Source: Fibrobacter sp. (GTDB lineage Bacteria > Fibrobacterota > Fibrobacteria > Fibrobacterales > Fibrobacteraceae). Taken from it: 56,690 bases of DNA. The position numbers and the translations under genes are program-made. Every line of letters begins with the position of its first letter. Within the stretch, counting starts at the first letter, position 1. Below are positions 27,211 to 36,446 of this stretch, piece after piece. Under the pieces are notes generated by a model that saw only the letters and a program-made list of their open reading frames with translations, searched no databases and had not been told where the DNA came from. The stretch lies in NCBI GenBank assembly GCA_024399035.1, contig JAKSID010000015.1:1-56690 (forward strand), written 5' to 3'.

Positions 27211-28131
27211 ATGAAAAAGTATTCTGCACTCTATTTCTCTGTCGGCCTGGTTGTTATCCTGGCTGTCATTATTCTTGTTTTCGGTGTATTTTTCCTTAAC
27301 GAAAAAGACCCCCGCGAAACATTTAACACTTTCTACCTTCGCTTTACCCAGGTAAGTACCCTGGTGATTGACGACCCTGTCAAGGTGAACGGCGTAAAGC
27401 TGGGCAAGGTTGAAAAGATTGAACTTTCTGGCCACCGCGTAACGGTTACCATCCGTCTTCGTACCGACGTGAAGATTCCCAAGGATTCTGAAATCCGCGT
27501 GCAGAACATCGGTATCATGGGTGAACGTCAGATTGGTATGATTTTGGGCGACTCCGCAGAATACTTCGCCCCGAACGATACCATCAACGGTCAGTTTGAT
27601 GCTGGTATTGCCGAAGCTATCGGCCTCGCCGGTGAAGTTTGCGATAGTACCAAGGTCCTTCTGGAATCTGTAAAGCAGGCTTTGAACCAGACTATCGTAA
27701 ATCCTGATTTCCAGGAACGTTTCAAGACCCTCTTGATCAAGGCTGAAAAACTTGAAGATCGCTTGATGACTATGCTGAACACCACCGATCCTCAGCTCAA
27801 GAAGAGCCTGGATGGCTTGAACAAGGTGACAGTCAAGGTTAATGAATTGATTGACGGCGTCAAGTCTCCGGTGGACAATCTGTTTGCTGGTACCGACAAG
27901 CTTATGGGTAACGCCAATAACCTTGTGGGTGAACTTGAAGGTGTGACCAAGCATCTGGACGAATTGCTTAGTCAGGTCCAGGGCAAGCTTGATTCCAAGA
28001 ACAACACCGCCGGACTTTTGTTGAACGACAGAGCTCTCCATGACGATTTGGTTAAGACGGTTCATTCTGCAGACAGCTTGTTCCGTGTAATTCTTAAGGA
28101 CGGCCTGGACATCAACGTGGATCTTTTCTGA
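27211..28131 (+). CDS. MlaD/MCE domain protein
   Basis: This 306-residue protein has a short cytoplasmic N-terminus, one membrane helix (about residues 8-29) and an MCE domain (about 38-118; 'VKVNGVKLGKVEKIEL', 'IGIMGERQIGMILGD'). A long helical tail follows. MCE proteins form hexameric rings that carry phospholipids or other lipids across the periplasm with an ABC transporter. The matching permease and ATPase genes (mlaE, mlaF) are not adjacent here. The gene ends seven bases before ptsH and may share its transcript. Confidence 0.88.
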   Translation: MKKYSALYFSVGLVVILAVIILVFGVFFLNEKDPRETFNTFYLRFTQVSTLVIDDPVKVNGVKLGKVEKIELSGHRVTVTIRLRTDVKIPKDSEIRVQNIGIMGERQIGMILGDSAEYFAPNDTINGQFDAGIAEAIGLAGEVCDSTKVLLESVKQALNQTIVNPDFQERFKTLLIKAEKLEDRLMTMLNTTDPQLKKSLDGLNKVTVKVNELIDGVKSPVDNLFAGTDKLMGNANNLVGELEGVTKHLDELLSQVQGKLDSKNNTAGLLLNDRALHDDLVKTVHSADSLFRVILKDGLDINVDLF

Positions 28132-28138
28132 GGAAAAA

Positions 28139-28411
28139 ATGATAGTTAAGACATTGGTAGTCTCTAACAAATTGGGTATTCACGCTCGTCCCGCAGGGAT
28201 GATTGTTGATGTTACTGGTCAAGCAAAGAGCGATGTTTCCATCGTTTTCGAAGGCTCCAAGGCAAACGCCAAGAGCATTCTCAACGTGATGATGCTCGCC
28301 ATTCCTGCTGGTTCCGAAGTCAAGTTCGAAATCGACGGCGAAGACGAAGAAAACGTAGCCTCTCAGTTGGAAAGTCTGTTCAATGACCATTTCAACGAAG
28401 AACCCTGCTAA
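28139..28411 (+). CDS. ptsH: Phosphocarrier protein HPr
   Basis: This 90-residue cytoplasmic phosphocarrier accepts phosphate from enzyme I on H15 (GIHARPAG). It also keeps S46 in AKSILNVM, the residue phosphorylated by HPr kinase in organisms that have HprK. Both residues are at the canonical positions. AGGAAAAA precedes the ATG. The 3' end overlaps ptsI by 29 bases in another frame, consistent with a ptsH-ptsI operon. No sugar-specific enzyme II gene is in this window, so the role may be regulatory. Confidence 0.95.
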   Translation: MIVKTLVVSNKLGIHARPAGMIVDVTGQAKSDVSIVFEGSKANAKSILNVMMLAIPAGSEVKFEIDGEDEENVASQLESLFNDHFNEEPC

Positions 28412-30206
28412 GGTCGAAGCCCAGCCGGTTCGCACAGTTCTGACCGGCGTCTCTGCTTCTCCCGGCTTTGCAATGGGCCGGGTATTCCCGGTTATTAACC
28501 GAGAGATTTCTGTTGTAGAGGAAACTCTTCCGGAAAGCCGTATCGCAGACGAAGAGCAGTTGTTCCTGAAGGCCATTAACATGACCTCCAAGGAAATTGC
28601 CCAGATCAAGGAAATTTCCGAAACACGCGCAGGGATGAAGGACAGCCTCATCTTTGCAACCCACTTGATGATCCTGCAAGACCCGGGGCTTTTGAACGGG
28701 GTGCTGGATCAAATCCGCAATCACCACAAGAACGCTCGCTGGGCTGTGCATGTGGTGCTTGGCGCCTACATCGATAAGTTTGAATCTATTGACTCTGCGG
28801 CCATGCGCGACAAGGCTGCAGACCTTAGAGACTTGTACAACCGTCTTATGGCGGCCATGGAAGACTCCGGACCTGTATTGGAGGATGTGGCTGCGGAAGA
28901 CGGCGTGATCCTGGTGGGTCACGAACTTTTGCCTAGTTTGTTGATGTCCATCAAGCCTGGTCAGGTGACCGGTCTTGCCATGGATACTGGTGGTCGTACT
29001 AGCCACGTGGCCATCTTGGCCCGCTCTCTCCAGATTCCCTTGGTATCTGGCTTGCGCAACTTTGCTGCCATGGCTCACGCCGGCGAAACTATCTTGCTGG
29101 ATGGTTCTCGCGGTACGGTGATCATCAACCCCAACGAAGACGACATCCGTGATTTCCACGAACGTCAGGAAGTCTTTGAAAAGCAGCGCCGTGAACTTTT
29201 CACCATGCGCCAGCTGGAACCTATGACCCGTGATGGCAAGTACATCACATTGCACGCAAATATTGAACTGCCTTCTGAAGCAGACAAGGTAACGGACTTT
29301 GGTGCAACGGGTATTGGTCTTTATCGTTCCGAATTTTTGTTCCTGCGCAAGAACGCTCCTACCCAGGACGAACAGCAGGACGCTTACCGCTACATTCTTG
29401 AGACCATGGCTCCTTGTCCGGTAACAATCCGTACCTTGGATGCTGGTGGCGACAAACTGGTGAGCGGTATTAATGCGGTGAACGAATCGAACCCCTTTAT
29501 GGGTTGGCGTTCTATCCGAGTGTGCTTGGACAAGGAAGACTTGTTCTGCGCCCAGTTGAAGGCTTTGCTGTTGGCTAACACCAAGGGCAATCTTCGCCTT
29601 TTACTGCCGATGATTTCTGGCATGTCGGAACTTCGTCGTGCAAAAGAATTTATCCGTAAATGCCGTCGCGAACTGGAAGCTGAAGGTCATAAGATTGCGC
29701 CTGTGAAAATCGGTGTGATGATCGAAGTTCCTGCGGCGGTGATGATTGTAGACAAACTAGCTAAGGAAGTGGATTTCTTTAGCATTGGTACTAACGACTT
29801 GATTCAGTTTACTCTGGCTGTTGACCGTACCAACGAATTGATCACCAATATGTTCCAGCCTCATCATCCGGCTGTGCTGAGCATGATTTACCAGACGGTT
29901 CGTGCAGCACATCGCGAAGGTATTCCTGTGGCTGTTTGTGGTGAAATGTCTGCAGACCCCATGAGCGTTTTGCTCCTGGTGGGCCTTGGTGTGGATGAAC
30001 TTTCCATGACTCCGTGGAGTGTGATGTCTACCAAGAAGATTATTCGTTCCATCAACTTCGAAGATGTGCGTGAAACGGCTTTGACTGTTTTGCAGATGGA
30101 CGATGCCGAAAGTGTGAATGCCTACTTGCACAAGAAATACGCCCAGCCCATTCAGGACCTGGGAATTTCTAGTGTGGTTGGACAAGTTGAAAACAGTAAG
30201 AAGTAG
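28383..30206 (+). CDS. ptsI: PTS enzyme I (phosphoenolpyruvate-protein phosphotransferase)
   Basis: This 607-residue enzyme takes phosphate from phosphoenolpyruvate and passes it to HPr. The phosphohistidine is H208 in GGRTSHVAILARS. The C-terminal PEP-binding barrel shows 'GIGLYRSEFLF', 'FFSIGTNDLIQFTLAVDR' and the catalytic Cys in VAVCGEMS. The start at 28383 gives a 29-base overlap with ptsH. No later ATG exists before the conserved 'GVSASPGFAMG', so the overlap is probably real. Length is slightly above the usual 570-575 because of N- and C-terminal extensions. Confidence 0.95.
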   Translation: MTISTKNPAKVEAQPVRTVLTGVSASPGFAMGRVFPVINREISVVEETLPESRIADEEQLFLKAINMTSKEIAQIKEISETRAGMKDSLIFATHLMILQDPGLLNGVLDQIRNHHKNARWAVHVVLGAYIDKFESIDSAAMRDKAADLRDLYNRLMAAMEDSGPVLEDVAAEDGVILVGHELLPSLLMSIKPGQVTGLAMDTGGRTSHVAILARSLQIPLVSGLRNFAAMAHAGETILLDGSRGTVIINPNEDDIRDFHERQEVFEKQRRELFTMRQLEPMTRDGKYITLHANIELPSEADKVTDFGATGIGLYRSEFLFLRKNAPTQDEQQDAYRYILETMAPCPVTIRTLDAGGDKLVSGINAVNESNPFMGWRSIRVCLDKEDLFCAQLKALLLANTKGNLRLLLPMISGMSELRRAKEFIRKCRRELEAEGHKIAPVKIGVMIEVPAAVMIVDKLAKEVDFFSIGTNDLIQFTLAVDRTNELITNMFQPHHPAVLSMIYQTVRAAHREGIPVAVCGEMSADPMSVLLLVGLGVDELSMTPWSVMSTKKIIRSINFEDVRETALTVLQMDDAESVNAYLHKKYAQPIQDLGISSVVGQVENSKK

Positions 30207-30219
30207 TATTTAGAAAGTC

Positions 30220-32586
30220 ATGATTCGTGTGTTTATGACCCTCTTAGGCATTTGCGCGCTGAGTGCATTTGCCCAGGCCCCTGTTGCTGATAGTCTAACT
30301 CAAAGTTCGCCGGTAGTTGTTGATTCCAATGCCCCGGTTCCCATGCTCACCACGGATAGCATTATTGCTACCATGCCCATGGCGCCTGTGAACCCTTATG
30401 CAGAACTGGAACAGATTCCGCCGAGCCGTTTCCAGGATGTGGTGGTCCGTTATGACCGCGTGAAGGCTGCAAGCGAAGACCCGAACCAGCCCAAGAATAT
30501 CCGCGACTTTGCAAAGGCCGCCCAATATTTCTATAGGGAAGAATGGGATAACGCCTACGCCGCTTACGATTCTTTGCGTGGTCGCGATTCTGTTTTGGAT
30601 GGTGCTGTAATCTTGCGTATGGCACAGACTTGTTTCCAGCAGAAGGATTTTGCCAAGATGCGTGCCACCTTGGGCATGAATCCGGCTCTTGCAAAGAATG
30701 CCTCCTGGGACCGCAGCGCCTCTCGCCTCCGTATTGAGGCTGCCATGGCTGACTCCACCCTGAGTGATCACGCCCATGCAGACTCCCTGAAGGCTTTTAT
30801 TGAAAAGTACCCCAAGTCCGATGACGCGGCTGCGTTGAAGTTCCGCTATGGACGTTACTTGGAACAGTTCAAGCAGTTGAAGGAAGCAAAGCGCGTGTAT
30901 ATGCAGCTGCTCACCAGCTCTTCTACTTACAAGGATTCTGCGTTTGCTTGCATTCGTCGCCTCCGCAAGGTGCAGGGGGCTCCCGAGTCGTTGGCAGAAA
31001 AGGTTGCCTACGCCAAGATGGCTTGCGCTAAGGACGAGTCCGCTAGTTGCTTGACCCTTCTGGATTCCATCTTTATTCTTGACGCACAGCAGGTGGCAAA
31101 GAACCCTCAGAGTGCCGTGGCTCTGCCTGATGATTCTATCCAGAGTAAGCTGCCGCCTAGCACCATGGATATGGATACCCGCATTAATTTGTGGGAAAAA
31201 CGCGCTGTGGCTCTTCGCGGTTTGAAGCGTGATGATGAATCCATTGCACAGTTCCGTTTCTTGCTGGACTCCGTGGAAGCTCGCCCGGTGTGGATCCAGT
31301 CTACCTTGCGCTTGCTCCGCAACAACTCCACAAGGAACGCAAAACTCATCAAGAAACTTGACGCCCAGCTTGCCGATGCAAATCGTTTCAGCAAGGAAAA
31401 TGCAAATAACCTTTGGGTTCGTGGTCTGGAATACGAACAGAACCAGAAGTACGATAGTGCCATGGTTTGCTACAAGCAGCTTTCCCATAAGCGCTTCAAG
31501 AGTAACGTGAAGCGCCAGTGGGCCAAGTTCCGCGTTGGCTTTGTGCTCTTTAAGCAGGAAAAGTGGGAAGAGGCTGTAACCGCCTTTATCGATGCTTCTA
31601 AGGAACCGTTTACTTGGAGCGCTAGCGGCGCCCGCATGTTCCTGGGTGATGCCTACATGAAACTGGGCAAGGATTCCTTGGCTCGTGAGGCCTTCCTGGA
31701 TTGTATCCGCGATTTCCCGCTGGCCTATTACGCACATCGCAGCCGCATTAAGCTTGTGGAATACGGCCTGATGGACGCCGCCAACGTGCCCTATGCTCAT
31801 GGCGTCGAAATGACTCCCGAACAGACTCTGGCTTGGATCCGCGATTCCCAGAAGTTGGGTAAGCCCGATGCTTCCTATAGCCCGGAACGTTACAACCGTG
31901 TGAAGGCTTTGTTCCTTTATGGCTTTAGCGATCAGGCCTTTGACCTTTATGACGAAGCCCGCAAGAAAAACGCAAAACGCCTGGACTTCCTTTACGAATA
32001 TGGCAAGCTTTTCTACGAAATGGGCGAAACTGCTGCCGGCTACCGCCTGGCTCGTCAGTTCCAGAACAACATCGATCGCCGCCGTCTCTTGGCGCCGCCT
32101 CTCGATGTTCTGCACTACCTGTACCCGATTCCGTACAAGGATCAAGTGAAGTTCCACTCCGGTGAAAAGATCGATCCCTTCTTCGTGTACAGCGTGATGC
32201 GTCAGGAGTCCATCTTCAACTTTGAAATTGCCTCCCCGGTAGGAGCCTGCGGTCTTCTGCAGATTATGCCCGCCACCGGCAAGATGCTTGCAAAACTTGA
32301 AAACCTGGATAACTTTGACCCGAAGCAACTGTATAACGCCTACATGAATATCCGTCTGGGTATCCGCTATCTCATCGACCTTAAGGCTGAATACAAAGAC
32401 GACTATATGTACGTCCTTGGCAACTACAATGCCGGCCCCAAGCCCACCAAACGTTGGCAGGCTGCAGGCCAGGGCCTTCCCTGGGATATTCGTGCTGAAG
32501 AAATCAGCTACTGGGAAACCCGCGACTACGTAAAGCGTGTCATGGGCAACTACTGGATCTACCAGGAAATCTACGACTCCCTGTAA
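30220..32586 (+). CDS. Slt70-like soluble lytic transglycosylase
   Basis: This 788-residue periplasmic protein has a signal peptide ending near SAFAQ. A long TPR-like helical superstructure (about 70-600) is followed by a C-terminal SLT domain (about 635-780). The catalytic acid is E663 in VMRQESIF, followed by family signatures 'SPVGACGLLQIMPATG', 'LGIRYLIDL' and 'NYNAGP'. Such enzymes cleave the MurNAc-GlcNAc bond of peptidoglycan and leave a 1,6-anhydro end. Length matches Slt70-type enzymes with an extended helical part. It starts 13 bases after ptsI. Confidence 0.9.
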   Translation: MIRVFMTLLGICALSAFAQAPVADSLTQSSPVVVDSNAPVPMLTTDSIIATMPMAPVNPYAELEQIPPSRFQDVVVRYDRVKAASEDPNQPKNIRDFAKAAQYFYREEWDNAYAAYDSLRGRDSVLDGAVILRMAQTCFQQKDFAKMRATLGMNPALAKNASWDRSASRLRIEAAMADSTLSDHAHADSLKAFIEKYPKSDDAAALKFRYGRYLEQFKQLKEAKRVYMQLLTSSSTYKDSAFACIRRLRKVQGAPESLAEKVAYAKMACAKDESASCLTLLDSIFILDAQQVAKNPQSAVALPDDSIQSKLPPSTMDMDTRINLWEKRAVALRGLKRDDESIAQFRFLLDSVEARPVWIQSTLRLLRNNSTRNAKLIKKLDAQLADANRFSKENANNLWVRGLEYEQNQKYDSAMVCYKQLSHKRFKSNVKRQWAKFRVGFVLFKQEKWEEAVTAFIDASKEPFTWSASGARMFLGDAYMKLGKDSLAREAFLDCIRDFPLAYYAHRSRIKLVEYGLMDAANVPYAHGVEMTPEQTLAWIRDSQKLGKPDASYSPERYNRVKALFLYGFSDQAFDLYDEARKKNAKRLDFLYEYGKLFYEMGETAAGYRLARQFQNNIDRRRLLAPPLDVLHYLYPIPYKDQVKFHSGEKIDPFFVYSVMRQESIFNFEIASPVGACGLLQIMPATGKMLAKLENLDNFDPKQLYNAYMNIRLGIRYLIDLKAEYKDDYMYVLGNYNAGPKPTKRWQAAGQGLPWDIRAEEISYWETRDYVKRVMGNYWIYQEIYDSL

Positions 32587-32621
32587 CCCGCGCCCCTCAT
32601 AATTCATAACTCATAATTTCC

Positions 32622-33455
32622 ATGCTCTTCCTTCTTCTTACCATAGGCCCAGCCTTCCTTTTCGCTTGCGGAAACATCCTGGAAAAATCCGGGGTTTCCT
32701 CTGTTGGCAAAAAGACCGGCGGTGTTTCCAATCCGTGGCAGTTTTGGAAGGGCGTGATTACCAATGGTTTTTGGTGGCTGGGCATTGCATGCTCCGTTTT
32801 TGCTACCGGTGGTTACTATATCGCCATGGCCCGTTATGATCTGAGCCAGGTTCAGCCTATGATGGTCTTGAATCCGGTGCTTACCGCATTGATGGGCTTT
32901 GTCATTTTGAAGGAAGCCTTGACCCGCCGCATTGTGGTGGCTATCTGCTTTGTGGTGGCTGGTCTTCTTTGTTCCGTGGAATCCCTGGGCGAGGCGACCA
33001 GTGTTCAGGACCTGAGTATGCTTTGGATTTATGCCGGCGTGGTTTGCGGTATTGCCCTTTTGGCCCACTTGTTCTGCAAGGACCGTGAAATGGTAGACTC
33101 CCTGATTATGGGTGTTGGCTTTGGAATTTCCGCCGCATTCTACAAGAGCCTGGCCATGGATTTCGACCTGGACAATATTTCCCTTGCATCCATTGGTTCC
33201 CTGATCCTTGACCTTAGAACTTTGGCCTATGTGGCCACCTACGGCATCGCCTTTATCTATTCCCAGATTTCTTTCTCCCGCGGTCGCGCCCTGTTCATTA
33301 TCCCCTTCAGCGCTGCAGTGGGTGCGGCTGTACCTACCATTGCAGGCGCCGTGGTGTTTTCCGAGGCTTTCCCGTTGGAAAAAGTGGTGTCTGTGACCTT
33401 GGTTTTGATTGGCGCCTGCCTTTTCGTGGTTCGTCGCCCTCGTCGCAAAAAATAG
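32622..33455 (+). CDS. DMT/EamA-like membrane transporter
   Basis: This 277-residue protein has about nine or ten hydrophobic helices arranged as two similar halves. 'QPMMVLNPVLTALMGFVILKEALTRR' in the first half is matched by 'AAVGAAVPTIAGAVVFSEAFPLEK' in the second, as in drug/metabolite transporters. It ends with a basic RRPRRKK tail. It starts 35 bases after the lytic transglycosylase gene. The substrate cannot be told from sequence, and a paralogous family (NIPA-like) is an alternative. Confidence 0.75.
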   Translation: MLFLLLTIGPAFLFACGNILEKSGVSSVGKKTGGVSNPWQFWKGVITNGFWWLGIACSVFATGGYYIAMARYDLSQVQPMMVLNPVLTALMGFVILKEALTRRIVVAICFVVAGLLCSVESLGEATSVQDLSMLWIYAGVVCGIALLAHLFCKDREMVDSLIMGVGFGISAAFYKSLAMDFDLDNISLASIGSLILDLRTLAYVATYGIAFIYSQISFSRGRALFIIPFSAAVGAAVPTIAGAVVFSEAFPLEKVVSVTLVLIGACLFVVRRPRRKK

Positions 33456-33477
33456 TTTTGCGGACTATTGTTCGTAA

Positions 33478-33535
33478 AAATCCGAGTTAAATCACATTTC
33501 CTCTTTAAATCCGAGTTAAATCACGTTTCCTCTTT
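33478..33535. repeat. Two adjacent 29-bp direct repeats upstream of the first CotH gene
   Basis: The repeats start with AAATCCGAGTTAAATCAC and run 33478-33506 and 33507-33535 with one mismatch (CACATTT against CACGTTT). They lie between the DMT gene and the CotH gene and do not encode protein. Confidence 0.85.
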
Positions 33536-33583
33536 TATACGAATTATAAAAGCTCAATTCCTATGGGAAATTGAGTATATTAG
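33532..33583 (+). promoter_or_regulatory. Nested inverted repeats and TATATTAG box before the first CotH gene
   Basis: A perfect inverted repeat CTTTTATA-CGAAT-TATAAAAG (33532-33552) is followed directly by CTCAATTCC-TATG-GGAAATTGAG (33553-33575, one bulge). TATATTAG (33576-33583) ends seven bases before the ATG at 33590. The arrangement suggests a regulated promoter. Confidence 0.5.
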
Positions 33584-33589
33584 GCTTGT

Positions 33590-36403
33590 ATGGTTGTGGA
33601 TTTTGCTCAAAGGTTTGTGAAACATGCTGGGTTTACCTGCATGGTTCTTTTGCTGCTGTCTTTATTTGGCTGTAGCGGCGATAATTCGTCATCTTTAGAG
33701 ATTGGCCCTATTGGCGAATCCTCGAATAGCAACTCCAACTCTAATATGAATTTTATTGGCGGCCCCGTTATTTTTACGGAAGTGGACCCCATAAACACCG
33801 TGTATGAAGACCATGAAGGTGGCGATGCTGGCTGGGTGGAACTTTACAACAGTTCTACGGAACCGGTAAGTTTGAAGGGCTTGTCCCTGACCAATTCCCT
33901 TTCCAAACCGTCCAAGTGGGTTTTCGGGGATGTAGTGATTGCTCCCCAGTCTTTTTTGCTGGTTTATCTGTCAGGAAAGGATCTTAAGGATTACGAAGCG
34001 CCTCACGATAGCGCCGACATGATTGGCCCGGGTTGTTGGACTTGGACCGATTCACAGAATGAGGATGTGGCGGGGGAGAGTTACTCGGAGCCTTTGGACG
34101 GTAAGAAAAAACTTTGCTTTACGGAAAACGGAGAAAGAATGTTTGGAGCTCGTATGCGTTTGGGTGAAAACGAGGAACTTGGCTGGTCCTCTATTTCTTC
34201 CTTCGTAGGTACAGGCTCTAGCGATCCCGAAGATGTTCTGGATATTTCTGGCGCCAATGAAATTTTGATGCACGCTTACATCACCAAGGATAGAGATGTT
34301 TCCTTTAGGCTTGTCCAAACTGGCGTGGATGACTGGAAGGGCTATGAAGTTGTGTTCCGCGGAACGGGGGACTCTTCTACAGTCTACCGTGCATTTCTTC
34401 CTCAGGGAAAGACCTTCCCGGACCTCTCCATTATTTATGGCACCCGCATGAGCCCTCAGGCGCAAGAAAAGCGGGAAGTTACCGTGAAGGTGTTCTCCTA
34501 CGTTGCACGCAATCGCGGTCACGAGCCCCACACCTCTTTCAAGATTAAGAACGAATCCGGCAGTCTCTACTTGATGAATGAAAACGCACAAGTGATGGCT
34601 TATGTGGATTACCCCAGCGTTCCTGTGGGTAAAACATGGTCTTATGGATTCTTCTCTAACGATGTTGCTTCTGCTGAAAATGTGGGTTGGGGCTATTCTG
34701 CTCCAACGCCTTATACCTTGGGCGAAGAAATTGTGGTGGCCCAGAGGTCGCCTGCAGTGGATACCTTGGCGGACTTGCCCGCCTCTGGTTTTTATTCCCA
34801 GCCTTTTGTGGTGGGTTTCCCTGCAGACCAGAACGTCCGTTGTGAAAATGGAGGCTTGGCTCCTACTGCAGCAAGTCCCTTGACTACGGATTTGAACATT
34901 TCCACGACTACGGTTTTGCGCTGCGCCAGCTTCAATCCCGGAGCCCTTCCTGGAGAAGTCCTGAATCGAACCTATGTGTTTGAAACGGCGCCGGATCTGC
35001 CTGTGGTTTTCTTGACGGGTGATCCCAACACATTGTTTGACCCGGATACAGGTCTCTATATGGATGGCCCAAATGCTGCTGCCAAGGAACCTCACTATGG
35101 TGCCAATTACTGGTCTGACACGGAAATACCCATCTTTGTGGAACTTTTGGAAAAGGGAGCGAACCAGCCCGCCTTCGCTGAAAATGCAGGCTACAAAATC
35201 TTTGGAAATTATAGTCGCGCTAATGCGAAAAAATCCGCTGCCATTACCTTCCGTGAAAAGTATGGCAACAAGCGTTTGAAATATCCGCTGTTCCCCGAGT
35301 TCCCTCAATTGACTAAGTTCAAGTCCTTTATTCTTAGAAATAACGGCAGTAACTTTAGTAACGAATATTTCCGCGATATGTTGGCCTCGTCTATTAGCGA
35401 AGGCTTGGGCTTGGATTACCAGCGGGGCCGTGCATCTGTGGTGTTCTATAACGGTGAGTATTTTGGCATTCACAATATTCGTGAACGTTCTACGGAGCAT
35501 TATTTTGAAACCCACTACGATTACGATCCGGACAACATTGACTTGCTTAAGGCTGATAATTCTGCCTCTGCGGGTTCCGGCGTAGATTACCAGAAAATGA
35601 TGGATTGGTTAGAAGACAACCACCTGGACAAAGAAGAAAATTACGTCCAGGTGACAAGCCGGATTGATGTGGATAATTTCATGAATTATGTCCAGTTGGA
35701 AATGTTCGTGAATAATCGTGACTGGCCTAACAACAACTTGAAAAAGTGGCGCGTGGCTAATCCCGCTTCACTTTGGAAGTGGTTTATCTACGATACGGAT
35801 TTTGGCTTCGGCAGCACCATGAGTAAATACGATAACAATATCTTTGAATTTGCCGCTGCTGAAGATGGCGATTCTTGGCCCAATGGCCCCGAGTCTACGT
35901 TGCTGCTCCGCCGACTCTTGGAAAATGATGGATTCCGTACAGCTTTCATCAATCGTATGACCACCTTGCTTTCCATGAACTTCTCAACTACCCGAGTGAA
36001 GGCTCGAATGAAAAAACTGATGTCCGATATTGAAGCCGAAATTCCCAGAGATCAGGAACGTTGGAACCATAACGCATCTTATATGGAACAAGAGTATGAC
36101 AAAATGGTGAACTTTGCTGAAGACCGCCCGGGAGTCATATTGATGGAACTTCGTGAATATTTTGAATTGTCTTCTTCGATATTGGTTACTTTGTCTGTAA
36201 ACGGTGGTGGAACGATACAAGTTCACGGCCTGCCTATCGATCAATATCCTCTGGGTGTGAAATTTTTCCGAGGCACTCCTGTTATCTTGACAGCAGTTCC
36301 GAACCCGGGAAATGCCTGGGTGGGTTGGGCAGATGGTGAGGCTAGTCAAACCCGAGTGATAAATCCTGAAGAAGTACAGGCTTTAACGGCGGTTTTTAAG
36401 TAG
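33590..36403 (+). CDS. CotH-kinase family lipoprotein with lamin-tail domain
   Basis: This 937-residue lipoprotein (lipobox LSLFGC, C28) has an N-terminal lamin-tail-like domain (about 58-150; 'GWVELYNSSTEPVSLKGLSL'). A chitobiase/HEX-type beta domain (about 395-470) and a CotH kinase domain (about 490-830) follow. In the CotH domain 'FYNGEYFGIHNIRER' is the signature, and YDTDFGFG holds D735 and D737, the expected metal/ATP-binding acids. The C-terminus (about 865-937) is an InlB-like module (GGTIQVHG ... WVGWADGEA). CotH proteins of spore formers are secreted-protein kinases; here a surface protein kinase is inferred. It has a 736-residue paralogue at 40344-42554. Confidence 0.85.
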   Translation: MVVDFAQRFVKHAGFTCMVLLLLSLFGCSGDNSSSLEIGPIGESSNSNSNSNMNFIGGPVIFTEVDPINTVYEDHEGGDAGWVELYNSSTEPVSLKGLSLTNSLSKPSKWVFGDVVIAPQSFLLVYLSGKDLKDYEAPHDSADMIGPGCWTWTDSQNEDVAGESYSEPLDGKKKLCFTENGERMFGARMRLGENEELGWSSISSFVGTGSSDPEDVLDISGANEILMHAYITKDRDVSFRLVQTGVDDWKGYEVVFRGTGDSSTVYRAFLPQGKTFPDLSIIYGTRMSPQAQEKREVTVKVFSYVARNRGHEPHTSFKIKNESGSLYLMNENAQVMAYVDYPSVPVGKTWSYGFFSNDVASAENVGWGYSAPTPYTLGEEIVVAQRSPAVDTLADLPASGFYSQPFVVGFPADQNVRCENGGLAPTAASPLTTDLNISTTTVLRCASFNPGALPGEVLNRTYVFETAPDLPVVFLTGDPNTLFDPDTGLYMDGPNAAAKEPHYGANYWSDTEIPIFVELLEKGANQPAFAENAGYKIFGNYSRANAKKSAAITFREKYGNKRLKYPLFPEFPQLTKFKSFILRNNGSNFSNEYFRDMLASSISEGLGLDYQRGRASVVFYNGEYFGIHNIRERSTEHYFETHYDYDPDNIDLLKADNSASAGSGVDYQKMMDWLEDNHLDKEENYVQVTSRIDVDNFMNYVQLEMFVNNRDWPNNNLKKWRVANPASLWKWFIYDTDFGFGSTMSKYDNNIFEFAAAEDGDSWPNGPESTLLLRRLLENDGFRTAFINRMTTLLSMNFSTTRVKARMKKLMSDIEAEIPRDQERWNHNASYMEQEYDKMVNFAEDRPGVILMELREYFELSSSILVTLSVNGGGTIQVHGLPIDQYPLGVKFFRGTPVILTAVPNPGNAWVGWADGEASQTRVINPEEVQALTAVFK

Positions 36404-36431
36404 TCGATAGGTCTAAATTATTGAAATTTTC

Positions 36432-36439
36432 TAAATTTG
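36432..36439 (+). promoter_or_regulatory. TAAATTTG box before ugd
   Basis: TAAATTTG ends eight bases before the ATG. The preceding bases TTGAAATTTTC resemble those before glf (TTGAGATTAAC), at the same distance from the start codon. GAGG between box and ATG could be a ribosome site. Confidence 0.5.
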
Positions 36440-36446
36440 AGGCATT

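Noticed and set aside
30295..32607. 770-codon antisense frame opposite the lytic transglycosylase
   Set aside because: The plus strand encodes a clear SLT domain with its catalytic Glu. The antisense frame has no domain.
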